A stretch of 7,028 nucleotides of DNA from Ruminococcaceae bacterium UBA5408 (GTDB taxonomy: Bacteria; Bacillota; Clostridia; Oscillospirales; Acutalibacteraceae). This document shows, piece by piece, positions 1-7,028 of this stretch. The translations under genes were made by a program, and so were the position numbers. Under the pieces are notes generated by a model. The model was not told where the DNA came from. It saw only the letters and a program-made list of their open reading frames with translations, and searched no databases. Each line of letters starts with the position of its first letter. Position 1 is the stretch's first letter. The stretch spans positions 26,552 to 33,579 of the forward strand of contig DHNU01000054.1 of NCBI GenBank assembly GCA_002407645.1. The letters run 5' to 3'.

Positions 1-408
1 AAACAGGAAGTCAGTCTTGAAATGGATGAGAAAAATATAATGAGCGTTGAAATTCCTGTTTTTCATTACAAAACAAGAACTTCTGATGCAAGCGACATTT
101 ATTCTTACGGATTTGCCTTTACTTCCGGCGATTTGGATGCTGCAGTTAAATCTTTGGCTGACTTGTTTCCTGATATGTTACGCCTTGCGGAATGTGAAAA
201 ATCGTGCCAGCTTATGGCTGGAGAAATTGAAAAAACAAGGCGAAGAGTAAATGCGCTTGAACATATAATGATACCTGAAATGCAGGAAAAAATTAAATAT
301 ATTACAATGAAGCTTGATGAAAATGAGCGGTCAACACAAATACGTTTAATGAAAGTTAAGGATATGATGTTGGAACAGACTCACCATTACAGTGAAAAAA
401 TGAGTTAA
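1..408 (+). CDS. atpD: V-type ATP synthase subunit D, 3' end (partial)
   Basis: This is the C-terminal part of the central-stalk (rotor) subunit D of a V-type ATPase, which couples ATP hydrolysis or synthesis to H+ or Na+ movement across the membrane. The frame is already open at base 1 and gives 135 codons before the TAA at 406-408. The family is usually a little over 200 residues, so the gene begins left of the window and the ATG at 22 is an internal Met. Recognisable family landmarks are the YSYGFAFTSGDLDAA stretch, the CQLMAGEIEKTRRRVNALEH stretch and the KYITMKLDENER/IRLMKVKDMM stretch. The last two belong to the long C-terminal helix that forms the coiled-coil shaft. Subunit D is often the last gene of clostridial V-ATPase operons, and the intrinsic terminator just downstream agrees. 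I recognise the family from memory of these motifs; no search was run. Confidence 0.94.
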   Translation, partial: KQEVSLEMDEKNIMSVEIPVFHYKTRTSDASDIYSYGFAFTSGDLDAAVKSLADLFPDMLRLAECEKSCQLMAGEIEKTRRRVNALEHIMIPEMQEKIKYITMKLDENERSTQIRLMKVKDMMLEQTHHYSEKMS

Positions 409-412
409 CAGT

Positions 413-444
413 AAAAGCATCCACAAAAGGATGCTTTTATTTTT
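413..444 (+). terminator. Rho-independent terminator of the V-ATPase operon
   Basis: A perfect 10-bp stem (AAAAGCATCC at 413-422 with GGATGCTTTT at 429-438) closes a 6-base loop and is followed by a run of Ts at 440-444. It starts five bases after the atpD stop codon, so it marks the end of the ATPase operon and isolates the regulator gene downstream. Confidence 0.92.
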
Positions 445-565
445 AATAATTGTTTTTGAGTGTGATATTTTGCTTAGACACAGCGTATCAATATATTAAC
501 AAACCCAAAACGGTCATCCGAAAATCATCTTTTAGTTTGGAAATATTCCTAAAAAAAAATAACCC

Positions 566-595
566 TTGAAAAAAGTTGCAAAATTATAGTATAAT
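566..595 (+). promoter_or_regulatory. sigma-A-type promoter of the TetR-family gene
   Basis: TTGAAA at 566-571 and a consensus TATAAT at 590-595 are separated by 18 bases. This lies about 65 bases upstream of the TetR start codon and downstream of the atpD terminator. The rest of 445-660 is AT-rich, and I see no gene or convincing operator in it. The promoter is inferred from consensus match and position only. Confidence 0.68.
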
Positions 596-660
596 ATATA
601 GTAAAATTAGATAATATGTATGATTTAAAGTAATGGTAGGTTAAAAATGGAGGGAATATT

Positions 661-1224
661 ATGGAGTACGCATCCCACACTAAACAGCAGCTTGCTGATT
701 CATTAAAAGAATTAATGTGCCATACACCGTTTAACAAAATTACGGTGCAAAATGTAACAGATAATTGTGGATTAAACCGTCAAACATTTTATTATCACTT
801 TAAAGATATGTACGAGCTTTTAGGGTGGATTTATAGTAATGATATATTTAATCAAATGGTAGAAGAACAGGATGAACCTTGGGAAACGGCAGTAATTCAA
901 ATAATGAGGTATGCTAAAACTAATCGAGTTTTTTGCAGAAATACTATTAGATGTATTAAGAAAGAGTATATGGAAAGCTATTTATACCCTGTTTTTAGAA
1001 ATTGGGTTGAAAAAACAGGAATAGCAATTACAAAGAATAAATATATAAGTAAAGAGGATAAAAAATTTTTTATAGATTTTTTTACAACAGCATTTGTGGA
1101 TTATGGAATACAATGGGTAAGCCACGGAATGGTTGAAACAGAAGAATATATAATCAACAGAATAAAAGTTCTTATCAAATTAATTGGTAACAGCTCTGAT
1201 AAACATAATAAAATTGCAATCTAA
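661..1224 (+). CDS. TetR/AcrR-family regulator, DhaS-like
   Basis: This is a 187-residue one-component DNA-binding regulator. The ATG at 661 is set by GGAGGG at 649-654 with a 6-base spacer. Residues about 8-50 form the TetR DNA-binding domain; the helix-turn-helix is at about 27-49, with FNKITVQNVTDNCGLNRQTF leading into YYHFKDMYEL, a classic TetR recognition-helix signature. The remaining helical part (about 55-180) resembles the C-terminal domain of the DhaS group, named after an activator of dihydroxyacetone kinase genes in lactic acid bacteria. That group often keeps the TFYYHF(K/R)D sequence and ends with a short basic tail, as here. No ligand residues can be named. Its place next to a glycerol cluster makes control of glpKF or the downstream redox genes plausible, but that is inference. 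By hand count the gene is about 29% GC, clearly AT-richer than glpK. It has its own promoter and terminator. The TetR family call is firm; the DhaS subgroup is less so. Confidence 0.9.
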   Translation: MEYASHTKQQLADSLKELMCHTPFNKITVQNVTDNCGLNRQTFYYHFKDMYELLGWIYSNDIFNQMVEEQDEPWETAVIQIMRYAKTNRVFCRNTIRCIKKEYMESYLYPVFRNWVEKTGIAITKNKYISKEDKKFFIDFFTTAFVDYGIQWVSHGMVETEEYIINRIKVLIKLIGNSSDKHNKIAI

Positions 1225-1262
1225 ATAAAATTGTAATTTAAAAATATTTAAGATAGTAGTTT

Positions 1263-1318
1263 AAAAAGCAGAAATTATTCATACGAGCTGTATGTTTTTC
1301 ATTTCTGCTTTTTGTTTT
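1263..1318 (+). terminator. terminator of the TetR-family gene, nested hairpin
   Basis: A perfect 13-bp stem (1263-1275 AAAAAGCAGAAAT with 1301-1313 ATTTCTGCTTTTT) encloses a 25-base loop. That loop holds a second perfect 5-bp hairpin (CATAC at 1280-1284 with GTATG at 1290-1294). The T-rich end continues to 1318. It begins 38 bases after the TetR stop codon, so glpK should need its own promoter. Confidence 0.85.
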
Positions 1319-1399
1319 ATAAAAATAAACCGATAAAATATGAATTTTGCCCATTAAATTATAAATAATGCACAATTTATTATGCGAAACTGTTATTTT

Positions 1400-1425
1400 A
1401 ATTGTTATACCAATTGAAATCAATT
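1400..1425. repeat. two overlapping AATTG/CAATT inverted repeats
   Basis: AATTG (1400-1404), six bases, then CAATT (1411-1415) make one dyad. AATTG (1412-1416), four bases, then CAATT (1421-1425) make a second that shares bases 1412-1415 with the first. They lie between the TetR terminator and the transcribed leader of glpK, about 42 bases upstream of a TATAAT at 1467-1472. That is a position where an activator or repressor could bind. The region is very AT-rich, so chance is a real alternative. Confidence 0.4.
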
Positions 1426-1466
1426 AGCAAAATACACAAAGATAGATAAAAAAATTAATAAATGTA

Positions 1467-1472
1467 TATAAT
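1467..1472 (+). promoter_or_regulatory. possible -10 element of the glpK promoter
   Basis: A consensus TATAAT lies in a very AT-rich stretch about 190 bases before the glpK start codon, with no convincing -35 hexamer 16-19 bases upstream. A poor -35 would suit an activator-dependent promoter. Other TATAAA-like hexamers occur nearby (for example 1476-1481), so the exact start of transcription is uncertain. Confidence 0.35.
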
Positions 1473-1510
1473 TATTATAAAATTTATACAAAGAAGAATT
1501 ATTGTCTAAA

Positions 1511-3151
<1,641 letters not shown>

Positions 3152-3198
3152 TTCATTAAAACTTAATATCACTTAATAAACAGATAAACTGTAATTAA

Positions 3199-3242
3199 AC
3201 CGGTTCCCTGAAAATAGATGCTTCCCGTTTCGGGGAGCCGGT
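3199..3242 (+). promoter_or_regulatory. glpK-glpF intercistronic hairpin with two alternative folds
   Basis: ACCGGTTCCC (3199-3208) can pair with GGGAGCCGGT (3233-3242), giving 10 pairs including one G-T wobble. Alternatively CTTCCCG (3221-3227) pairs with CGGGGAG (3231-3237) around a 3-base loop, and both folds use bases 3233-3237. A combined fold with ACCGG/CCGGT as outer stem is also possible. What follows is A-rich, not T-rich, so this is probably not a terminator. A 3'-end stabiliser or processing element that sets different levels of glpK and glpF mRNA fits better. It ends 13 bases before the glpF ribosome binding site. Confidence 0.6.
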
Positions 3243-3269
3243 ATTAAAAAAGATTGAGGTGTATTGATT

Positions 3270-3986
3270 ATGTTGCCTTATATTGCTGAATTTATTGGTA
3301 CGGCTATGCTGATTATTTTAGGTGACGGAGTATGCGCAAACGTTAGCCTAAATAAGTCCGGTATGAAAGGTGCGGGTTCAATTCAAATTACTATTGCATG
3401 GGGCCTTGCAGTATTACTTCCGGCATGTATTTTTGGAGCAGCTTCCGGTGCAAGTTTTAACCCTGCAATGACAATTGCTCAAGCGGCAGCGGGTAATTTC
3501 GATTGGAACATGGTACCAGGATACATAGTAGCACAAATTTTGGGTGCATTTTTAGGAGCTTGCATTGTTTATATTGCATTTAAAGACCAGTTTGATGCAA
3601 CAGAAGATCAGGGGACAAAACTGGGCGTATTTGCAACCGGTCCTGCTATCCGCAATATTCCACGCAATATTTTCTGTGAAGCCCTCGGTACTTTCGTACT
3701 CGTATTCACAGTACTTGGCCTTGGTAATGTAACTGGTGCAGCAGATACCGGTGTTTCCAACTTATTCGTATTTGGAATTATCGTATCAGTCGGTATGTCT
3801 TTAGGTGGAACAACAGGTTATGCTATTAACCCTGCTCGTGACCTTGGACCTCGTATTGCTCATGCAATTCTTCCGATTAAAGGCAAAGGCGATTCAAACT
3901 GGAGTTATGGCCTTGTAGTTCCAATTATTGGGCCTATCATCGGTGGTCTTGTTGCTGCATTGCTTTACAATGCAATTCCGTGGTAA
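3270..3986 (+). CDS. glpF: glycerol uptake facilitator (aquaglyceroporin)
   Basis: This six-helix membrane channel of the MIP family lets glycerol diffuse into the cell, where GlpK phosphorylates it. I choose the ATG at 3270 because GAGGTG at 3256-3261 lies 8 bases away; the in-frame TTG at 3264 is only 2 bases from it. The protein is 238 residues, close to the usual 230-280. Both pore motifs are present: GASFNPAMTIA (NPA at 64-66) and GYAINPARDLGPR (NPA at 187-189). The Asp after the second NPAR (Asp191) marks the glycerol-conducting branch rather than a water-only aquaporin. By alignment to E. coli GlpF, the selectivity filter would include Trp44, Tyr184 (Phe in E. coli) and Arg190. The usual His before the first NPA (AHxNPA) is Ser62 here. 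Hydrophobic segments alternate with the two re-entrant NPA loops as expected. Confidence 0.97.
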   Translation: MLPYIAEFIGTAMLIILGDGVCANVSLNKSGMKGAGSIQITIAWGLAVLLPACIFGAASGASFNPAMTIAQAAAGNFDWNMVPGYIVAQILGAFLGACIVYIAFKDQFDATEDQGTKLGVFATGPAIRNIPRNIFCEALGTFVLVFTVLGLGNVTGAADTGVSNLFVFGIIVSVGMSLGGTTGYAINPARDLGPRIAHAILPIKGKGDSNWSYGLVVPIIGPIIGGLVAALLYNAIPW

Positions 3987-4061
3987 AAGTTAATTAAGAT
4001 AATAAGTTGTATTGATTATAGATACCTTGTAAGTAACAAAGAAGTGAGTTTATAAGATATT

Positions 4062-4092
4062 TGCAGGGGCATCAAAGCCCCTGCATTATTTT
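4062..4092 (+). terminator. terminator or attenuator after glpF
   Basis: A perfect 9-bp GC-rich stem (TGCAGGGGC at 4062-4070, GCCCCTGCA at 4077-4085) closes the 6-base loop ATCAAA and is followed by TTATTTT at 4086-4092. The T-run is interrupted by an A, so termination may be partial. It lies 75 bases after glpF and 38 bases before the next start codon, dividing glpKF from the redox trio. A TTAAGA / 17 bases / TATAGA pair at 3994-4022 is only a weak promoter candidate. Confidence 0.78.
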
Positions 4093-4130
4093 GAAAAATA
4101 CTTTAATAATAAAAGAGTGGTGTTCACAAA

Positions 4131-5582
4131 ATGATAGATGTTGTTATCATTGGCGGAGGTGTCGTGGGCTGTGCAGTGGCAAGGGAATTGTCAAGGTATG
4201 ATTTAAGTGTTTCTTTGCTTGAAAAAACCGACGATATCTGCAACGGTCAAAGTAAAGCAAATACTGCCATAATTCACGGCGGATATGACGCTAAACCCGG
4301 TACTTTAAAAGCAAAGTTTAATGTTCTTGGCAATAAGATGTATGATAAGATTTGTAAGGAACTTGATGTTCCATATAAATGGAATACATCGCTTGTGGTT
4401 TCTTTTGGACAAGACGGTCATGCAAAATTAGAGGAATTGAAAGAACAGGGAATTAAAAACGGTGTTCCAGGTTTAAGTATTATTGGACAAGATGAATTGA
4501 GAAAAAGAGAACCGAACATTGGCTCAACGGCATATGAGGCATTGCTCGTTACCAACGGTGGTATTGTCTGCCCATATGAGTTGACACAGGCATATGCTGA
4601 AAATGCCGCAGTGAACGGTGTTGAATTTTATCGCAACGCAGAGGTTACTGGAGTAGAAAAAATAGACGGCGGCTGGAAAGTTACAAGCAAAGCCGGTACC
4701 TTTACAGCAAAAGCAGTAGTAAACTGCGCCGGACTTTATTCGGATGTTATTAATAATATGGTTTCCGAAGATAAACTTAAAATTGTACCTCGCAGAGGCG
4801 AATATTATATCGTTGATAAAAATTATGCTGATATGTTCCATGCAGCAATCTTCCAGCTTCCTACAAAAATGGGAAAAGGCATACTTGTATCACCTACTGT
4901 TGATGGTACTGTGCTACTTGGGCCTACAGCTGAAGATATCGATGATAAAACCGATACAAGAACTACTGCATTCGGACTTTCAAAAGTATTAAAATATGCA
5001 AGTTTAACTTGGGAAGATATCCCGAGAAAGAAGTTTATTACTACTTTCTCCGGACTTAGAGCACATTGTGATCGTGACGACTTCGTACTTGGAGAAGCCC
5101 CGGATGCACCGATGTTCTTTAATGCAGCCGGCGTAGAGTCACCGGGACTTACTTCTTCACCTGCAATAGGGGTCTATCTTGCTGAAATGATAGCTGATAA
5201 ATTAGATTCAAAGAAGAAAGAAAACTTTAACCCAATTAGAAAGGGCATCCCAAAATTCAGAGAGATGTCTGATGAAGAGAGAGCAAAAGCAATTTCCGCT
5301 AACCCTGATTATGCGAAAATTGTCTGCAGATGTGAAACTGTAACAGAAGCTGAAATCAGAGAAGCAATCCGCAGACCGGTAGGAGCGAGATCAGTTGACG
5401 GAATTAAGAGAAGGACAAGAGCCGGAATGGGCAGATGCCAAGCCGGTTTCTGTACTCCGAGAACCTTAGAAATATTATGCGAAGAATTACATATATCCCC
5501 GCTTGAGGTAACAAAATTCGGAGGGGACTCCAAGTATATTGACAGCTACCTTTTTGAAAAGGGGGATAATGAAAATGCGTAA
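4131..5582 (+). CDS. GlpA-like FAD oxidoreductase with C-terminal BFD-type [2Fe-2S] domain; probable glycerol-3-phosphate dehydrogenase
   Basis: This flavoprotein of the DAO superfamily probably oxidises sn-glycerol 3-phosphate to dihydroxyacetone phosphate. The 483 residues begin with the FAD Rossmann motif VIIGGGVVGCAVAREL (5-20), with Glu31 at the end of the second strand to bind the ribose. NCAGLYSD (198-205) and GVESPGLTSSPAIG (334-347) are typical of the fold. The C-terminal domain (about 395-460) carries Cys399, Cys401, Cys436 and Cys441 in the CxC...CxxxxC pattern of BFD-like [2Fe-2S] domains, as in E. coli GlpA. The start has a weak binding site, GAGTGGTG at 4115-4122. The gene overlaps the next one by 8 bases, so the two are probably translationally coupled. 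Relatives are annotated as GlpA, GlpO or LhgO (2-hydroxyglutarate oxidase). The cluster favours glycerol 3-phosphate, while the fused BFD domain argues against a simple oxidase. Fold certain; substrate inferred. Confidence 0.9.
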   Translation: MIDVVIIGGGVVGCAVARELSRYDLSVSLLEKTDDICNGQSKANTAIIHGGYDAKPGTLKAKFNVLGNKMYDKICKELDVPYKWNTSLVVSFGQDGHAKLEELKEQGIKNGVPGLSIIGQDELRKREPNIGSTAYEALLVTNGGIVCPYELTQAYAENAAVNGVEFYRNAEVTGVEKIDGGWKVTSKAGTFTAKAVVNCAGLYSDVINNMVSEDKLKIVPRRGEYYIVDKNYADMFHAAIFQLPTKMGKGILVSPTVDGTVLLGPTAEDIDDKTDTRTTAFGLSKVLKYASLTWEDIPRKKFITTFSGLRAHCDRDDFVLGEAPDAPMFFNAAGVESPGLTSSPAIGVYLAEMIADKLDSKKKENFNPIRKGIPKFREMSDEERAKAISANPDYAKIVCRCETVTEAEIREAIRRPVGARSVDGIKRRTRAGMGRCQAGFCTPRTLEILCEELHISPLEVTKFGGDSKYIDSYLFEKGDNENA

Positions 5583-6840
5583 TGTTGACATTTTGATTAT
5601 TGGTGGTGGACCTGCCGGATTAGCAGCTGCAATTTCTGCATATGAAGCAGGAAGCCGTAATATACTTATACTTGAAAGAGATGAAAATCTCGGTGGTATA
5701 TTAAAACAGTGCATACATAATGGTTTTGGACTGCATACTTTTAAGGAAGAACTTACCGGCCCTGAATATGCACAAAGATATATTGATAAGGTAATAGAAT
5801 ACGGTATCCCAACACAGTGCGATACTATGGTAATTGATGTTACACCTGACAAGGTTGTAACAGCAGTCAGCAGAGGTGCAGGACTTGAACATTTTAAAGC
5901 AAAGTCTATAATCCTTGCAATGGGCTGCCGTGAACGCCCAAGGGGAGCTTTGGGTACACCCGGCTGGAGATGTTCCGGAATTTATACAGCAGGTACTGCT
6001 CAGAAATTAGTTAACTTAAAGGGACTAATGCCGGGCAAGAAAGTTGTTATTCTCGGTTCGGGCGATATCGGACTGATTATGGCTCGCAGAATGACATTTA
6101 TGGGCGCTAAAGTTCAGGCTTGTGTTGAATTAATGCCATTCTCAGCAGGATTAAAGAGAAATATTGTACAGTGCCTTGATGACTATGATATTCCGCTTTT
6201 GTTAAGTCACACTGTAATTGATATTCACGGAAAAGAGCACCTTGAAGGCGTCACTGTTGCTGAAGTTGACCCGAAAACTCTTAAGCCGATAGAGGGAACA
6301 GAACAGTATTATGAGTGCGATACATTGCTTCTTTCTGTTGGACTTATTCCTGAAAATGAACTTACTAATATGGCAGGTGTAAAAATTTCTCAGGCAACTA
6401 ATGGAGCGGAAGTCAACGAAAATCTTCAGACATCCGTTGACGGTGTCTTCTCGTGCGGCAATGTTTTGCATGTACATGACTTAGTTGACTATGTTTCTGA
6501 GGAATCTGCAAAAGCAGGCATAAATGCTTTTAAATATGTTAAGGGTGAACTTAAAGAAAATGAAAAAACTTTGGAAGTCGTAAACGGATTCGGCGTTTCC
6601 GGTGCAGTACCGCAGCGCATTTCACAAAAAATTGACGAACCAATTTCAATTATGTTCCGTCCAAGGGGTGTTTTCAAGAAAGCACAAGTTTGTATTGATG
6701 TTGGAGACAAGCAAGTTGCGACGAAGAAAGCACGTATATTTACACCGGGCGAAATGGTAACACTTAAATTTAAACCTGAATATTTAGAAAATTCTGGCAA
6801 TGCTGACAAAATCACTGTTAGAGTGGAGGTGCAGCAATAA
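5575..6840 (+). CDS. FAD/NAD(P)-binding oxidoreductase, partner of the GlpA-like protein
   Basis: This two-dinucleotide flavoprotein belongs to the pyridine nucleotide-disulfide reductase superfamily. I start it at ATG 5575: AGGGGG at 5560-5565 lies 9 bases away, whereas ATG 5569 would leave only 3 bases. That gives 421 residues. The FAD motif is ILIIGGGPAGLAAA (6-19) with Glu34 following. A second Rossmann motif, VVILGSGDIGLIMARR (157-172), suits NAD(P)H. DGVFSCGNVLHVHDLVDYVS (289-308) is the C-terminal FAD-contact motif. The classical CxxxxC redox disulfide is absent; GGILKQC is found in its place. An extra C-terminal portion (about 335-421) goes beyond the reductase fold. Related proteins are subunits of multi-subunit amine or sugar-acid dehydrogenases of the HcnB/NoxA type. 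It probably carries electrons between the GlpA-like subunit and NAD, which is inference from its domains and coupling. Confidence 0.9.
   Translation: MRNVDILIIGGGPAGLAAAISAYEAGSRNILILERDENLGGILKQCIHNGFGLHTFKEELTGPEYAQRYIDKVIEYGIPTQCDTMVIDVTPDKVVTAVSRGAGLEHFKAKSIILAMGCRERPRGALGTPGWRCSGIYTAGTAQKLVNLKGLMPGKKVVILGSGDIGLIMARRMTFMGAKVQACVELMPFSAGLKRNIVQCLDDYDIPLLLSHTVIDIHGKEHLEGVTVAEVDPKTLKPIEGTEQYYECDTLLLSVGLIPENELTNMAGVKISQATNGAEVNENLQTSVDGVFSCGNVLHVHDLVDYVSEESAKAGINAFKYVKGELKENEKTLEVVNGFGVSGAVPQRISQKIDEPISIMFRPRGVFKKAQVCIDVGDKQVATKKARIFTPGEMVTLKFKPEYLENSGNADKITVRVEVQQ
6825..6831 (+). promoter_or_regulatory. ribosome binding site of the DUF1667 gene inside the upstream gene
   Basis: GGAGGTG lies within the last codons of the flavoprotein gene, 8 bases before the ATG at 6840. 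That ATG shares one base with the upstream TAA stop (TAATG), a typical sign of translational coupling. Confidence 0.9.
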
Positions 6841-7028
6841 TGAAAAGAGAAATTACTTGCATTGGCTGCCCTATGGGGTGCAGAATAACCGCCGAAGTTG
6901 ACGGAAAAGATATTGTTTCTATCGAAGGATATACTTGTAATATCGGTAAAAAGTATGCTCAGGAAGAATTGACTGTTCCTACCAGAATGGTAACTGCATT
7001 AATGAAAGTTTATGGAACAAATCAACCT
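6840..7028 (+). CDS. DUF1667 four-cysteine protein, 5' part (partial)
   Basis: The window ends after 63 codons with the frame still open; full-length relatives are about 110-130 residues. The N-terminus reads MKREITCIGCPMGCRI and continues to YTCNIGKKYA. This puts Cys7, Cys10, Cys14 and Cys33 in a CxxCxxxC...C arrangement like the [4Fe-4S] site at the N-terminus of molybdopterin oxidoreductases. The following VPTRMVTA stretch is also typical of DUF1667. In many Clostridia such a gene directly follows the two flavoprotein genes of the glycerol cluster, so it is probably a small iron-sulfur electron carrier or subunit of the same complex. The family has no firmly established biochemical function that I know of. 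Metal binding is inferred from the cysteine pattern. Confidence 0.9.
   Translation, partial: MKREITCIGCPMGCRITAEVDGKDIVSIEGYTCNIGKKYAQEELTVPTRMVTALMKVYGTNQP

Noticed and set aside
22..408. A complete 128-residue gene starting at ATG 22
   Set aside because: The frame is open from base 1 and the protein matches only the C-terminal part of V-ATPase subunit D, so the gene is cut by the window edge.
445..560. Short dyads (TGATA/TATCA at 463-490, CCAAA/TTTGG at 505-540) upstream of the TetR gene as operators
   Set aside because: The arms are only 5 bases with long spacers in AT-rich DNA, no better than chance.
3264..3269. TTG at 3264 as the glpF start
   Set aside because: It is only 2 bases from the GAGGTG ribosome binding site; the ATG at 3270 has proper spacing and fits the family's N-terminus.
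5539..5574. Earlier starts (TTG 5539, ATG 5569) for the second flavoprotein
   Set aside because: The Rossmann strand begins right after ATG 5575, which is 9 bases from AGGGGG; ATG 5569 leaves only 3 bases and the TTG has no binding site.
4524..6815. Several minus-strand reading frames of 60-120 codons inside the flavoprotein genes
   Set aside because: They are antisense shadows of well-supported genes, with no family resemblance or ribosome binding sites that I can see.

Overview
The window looks like a chromosomal segment of an anaerobic, low-GC Gram-positive bacterium, most likely of the class Clostridia. The reasons are AT-rich intergenic DNA, strong AGGAGG-type ribosome binding sites, a bacterial V-type ATPase gene, and a glycerol cluster in which glpK and glpF are followed by a flavoprotein pair and a DUF1667 protein. 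This arrangement is familiar in Clostridia. All recognised genes lie on the + strand, and there are no rRNAs, tRNAs, CRISPR arrays or insertion sequences.

Layout. Bases 1-408 are the 3' end of the V-type ATPase subunit D gene, closed by a strong intrinsic terminator. Bases 661-1224 encode a small TetR-type regulator of the DhaS-like group, with its own sigma-A-like promoter and a nested-hairpin terminator. Bases 1225-1657 are non-coding. They hold two overlapping inverted repeats and then a roughly 150-base leader that can fold into several hairpins ahead of glpK. Glycerol kinase (1658-3151) and the glycerol facilitator (3270-3986) follow, separated by a GC-rich intercistronic hairpin with two alternative folds. 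A strong hairpin at 4062-4085 then divides glpKF from a tightly packed trio: a GlpA-like flavoprotein with a C-terminal [2Fe-2S] domain (4131-5582), a second flavoprotein (5575-6840, overlapping by 8 bases), and a four-cysteine DUF1667 protein (6840 to the window edge, overlapping by one base).

How the genes work together. Glycerol enters through GlpF and GlpK traps it as sn-glycerol 3-phosphate. The three-gene redox module probably oxidises this to dihydroxyacetone phosphate and passes the electrons through FAD, iron-sulfur and possibly pyridine nucleotide centres. No GlpC-type membrane anchor is present, so a soluble NAD-linked route is a reasonable inference. The DhaS-like regulator next door is a candidate controller.

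Points worth a second look are the unassigned structured leader of glpK, the dyads upstream of it, the loss in GlpK of the histidine that HPr phosphorylates in other Firmicutes, and the RNA hairpins that split the gene cluster.
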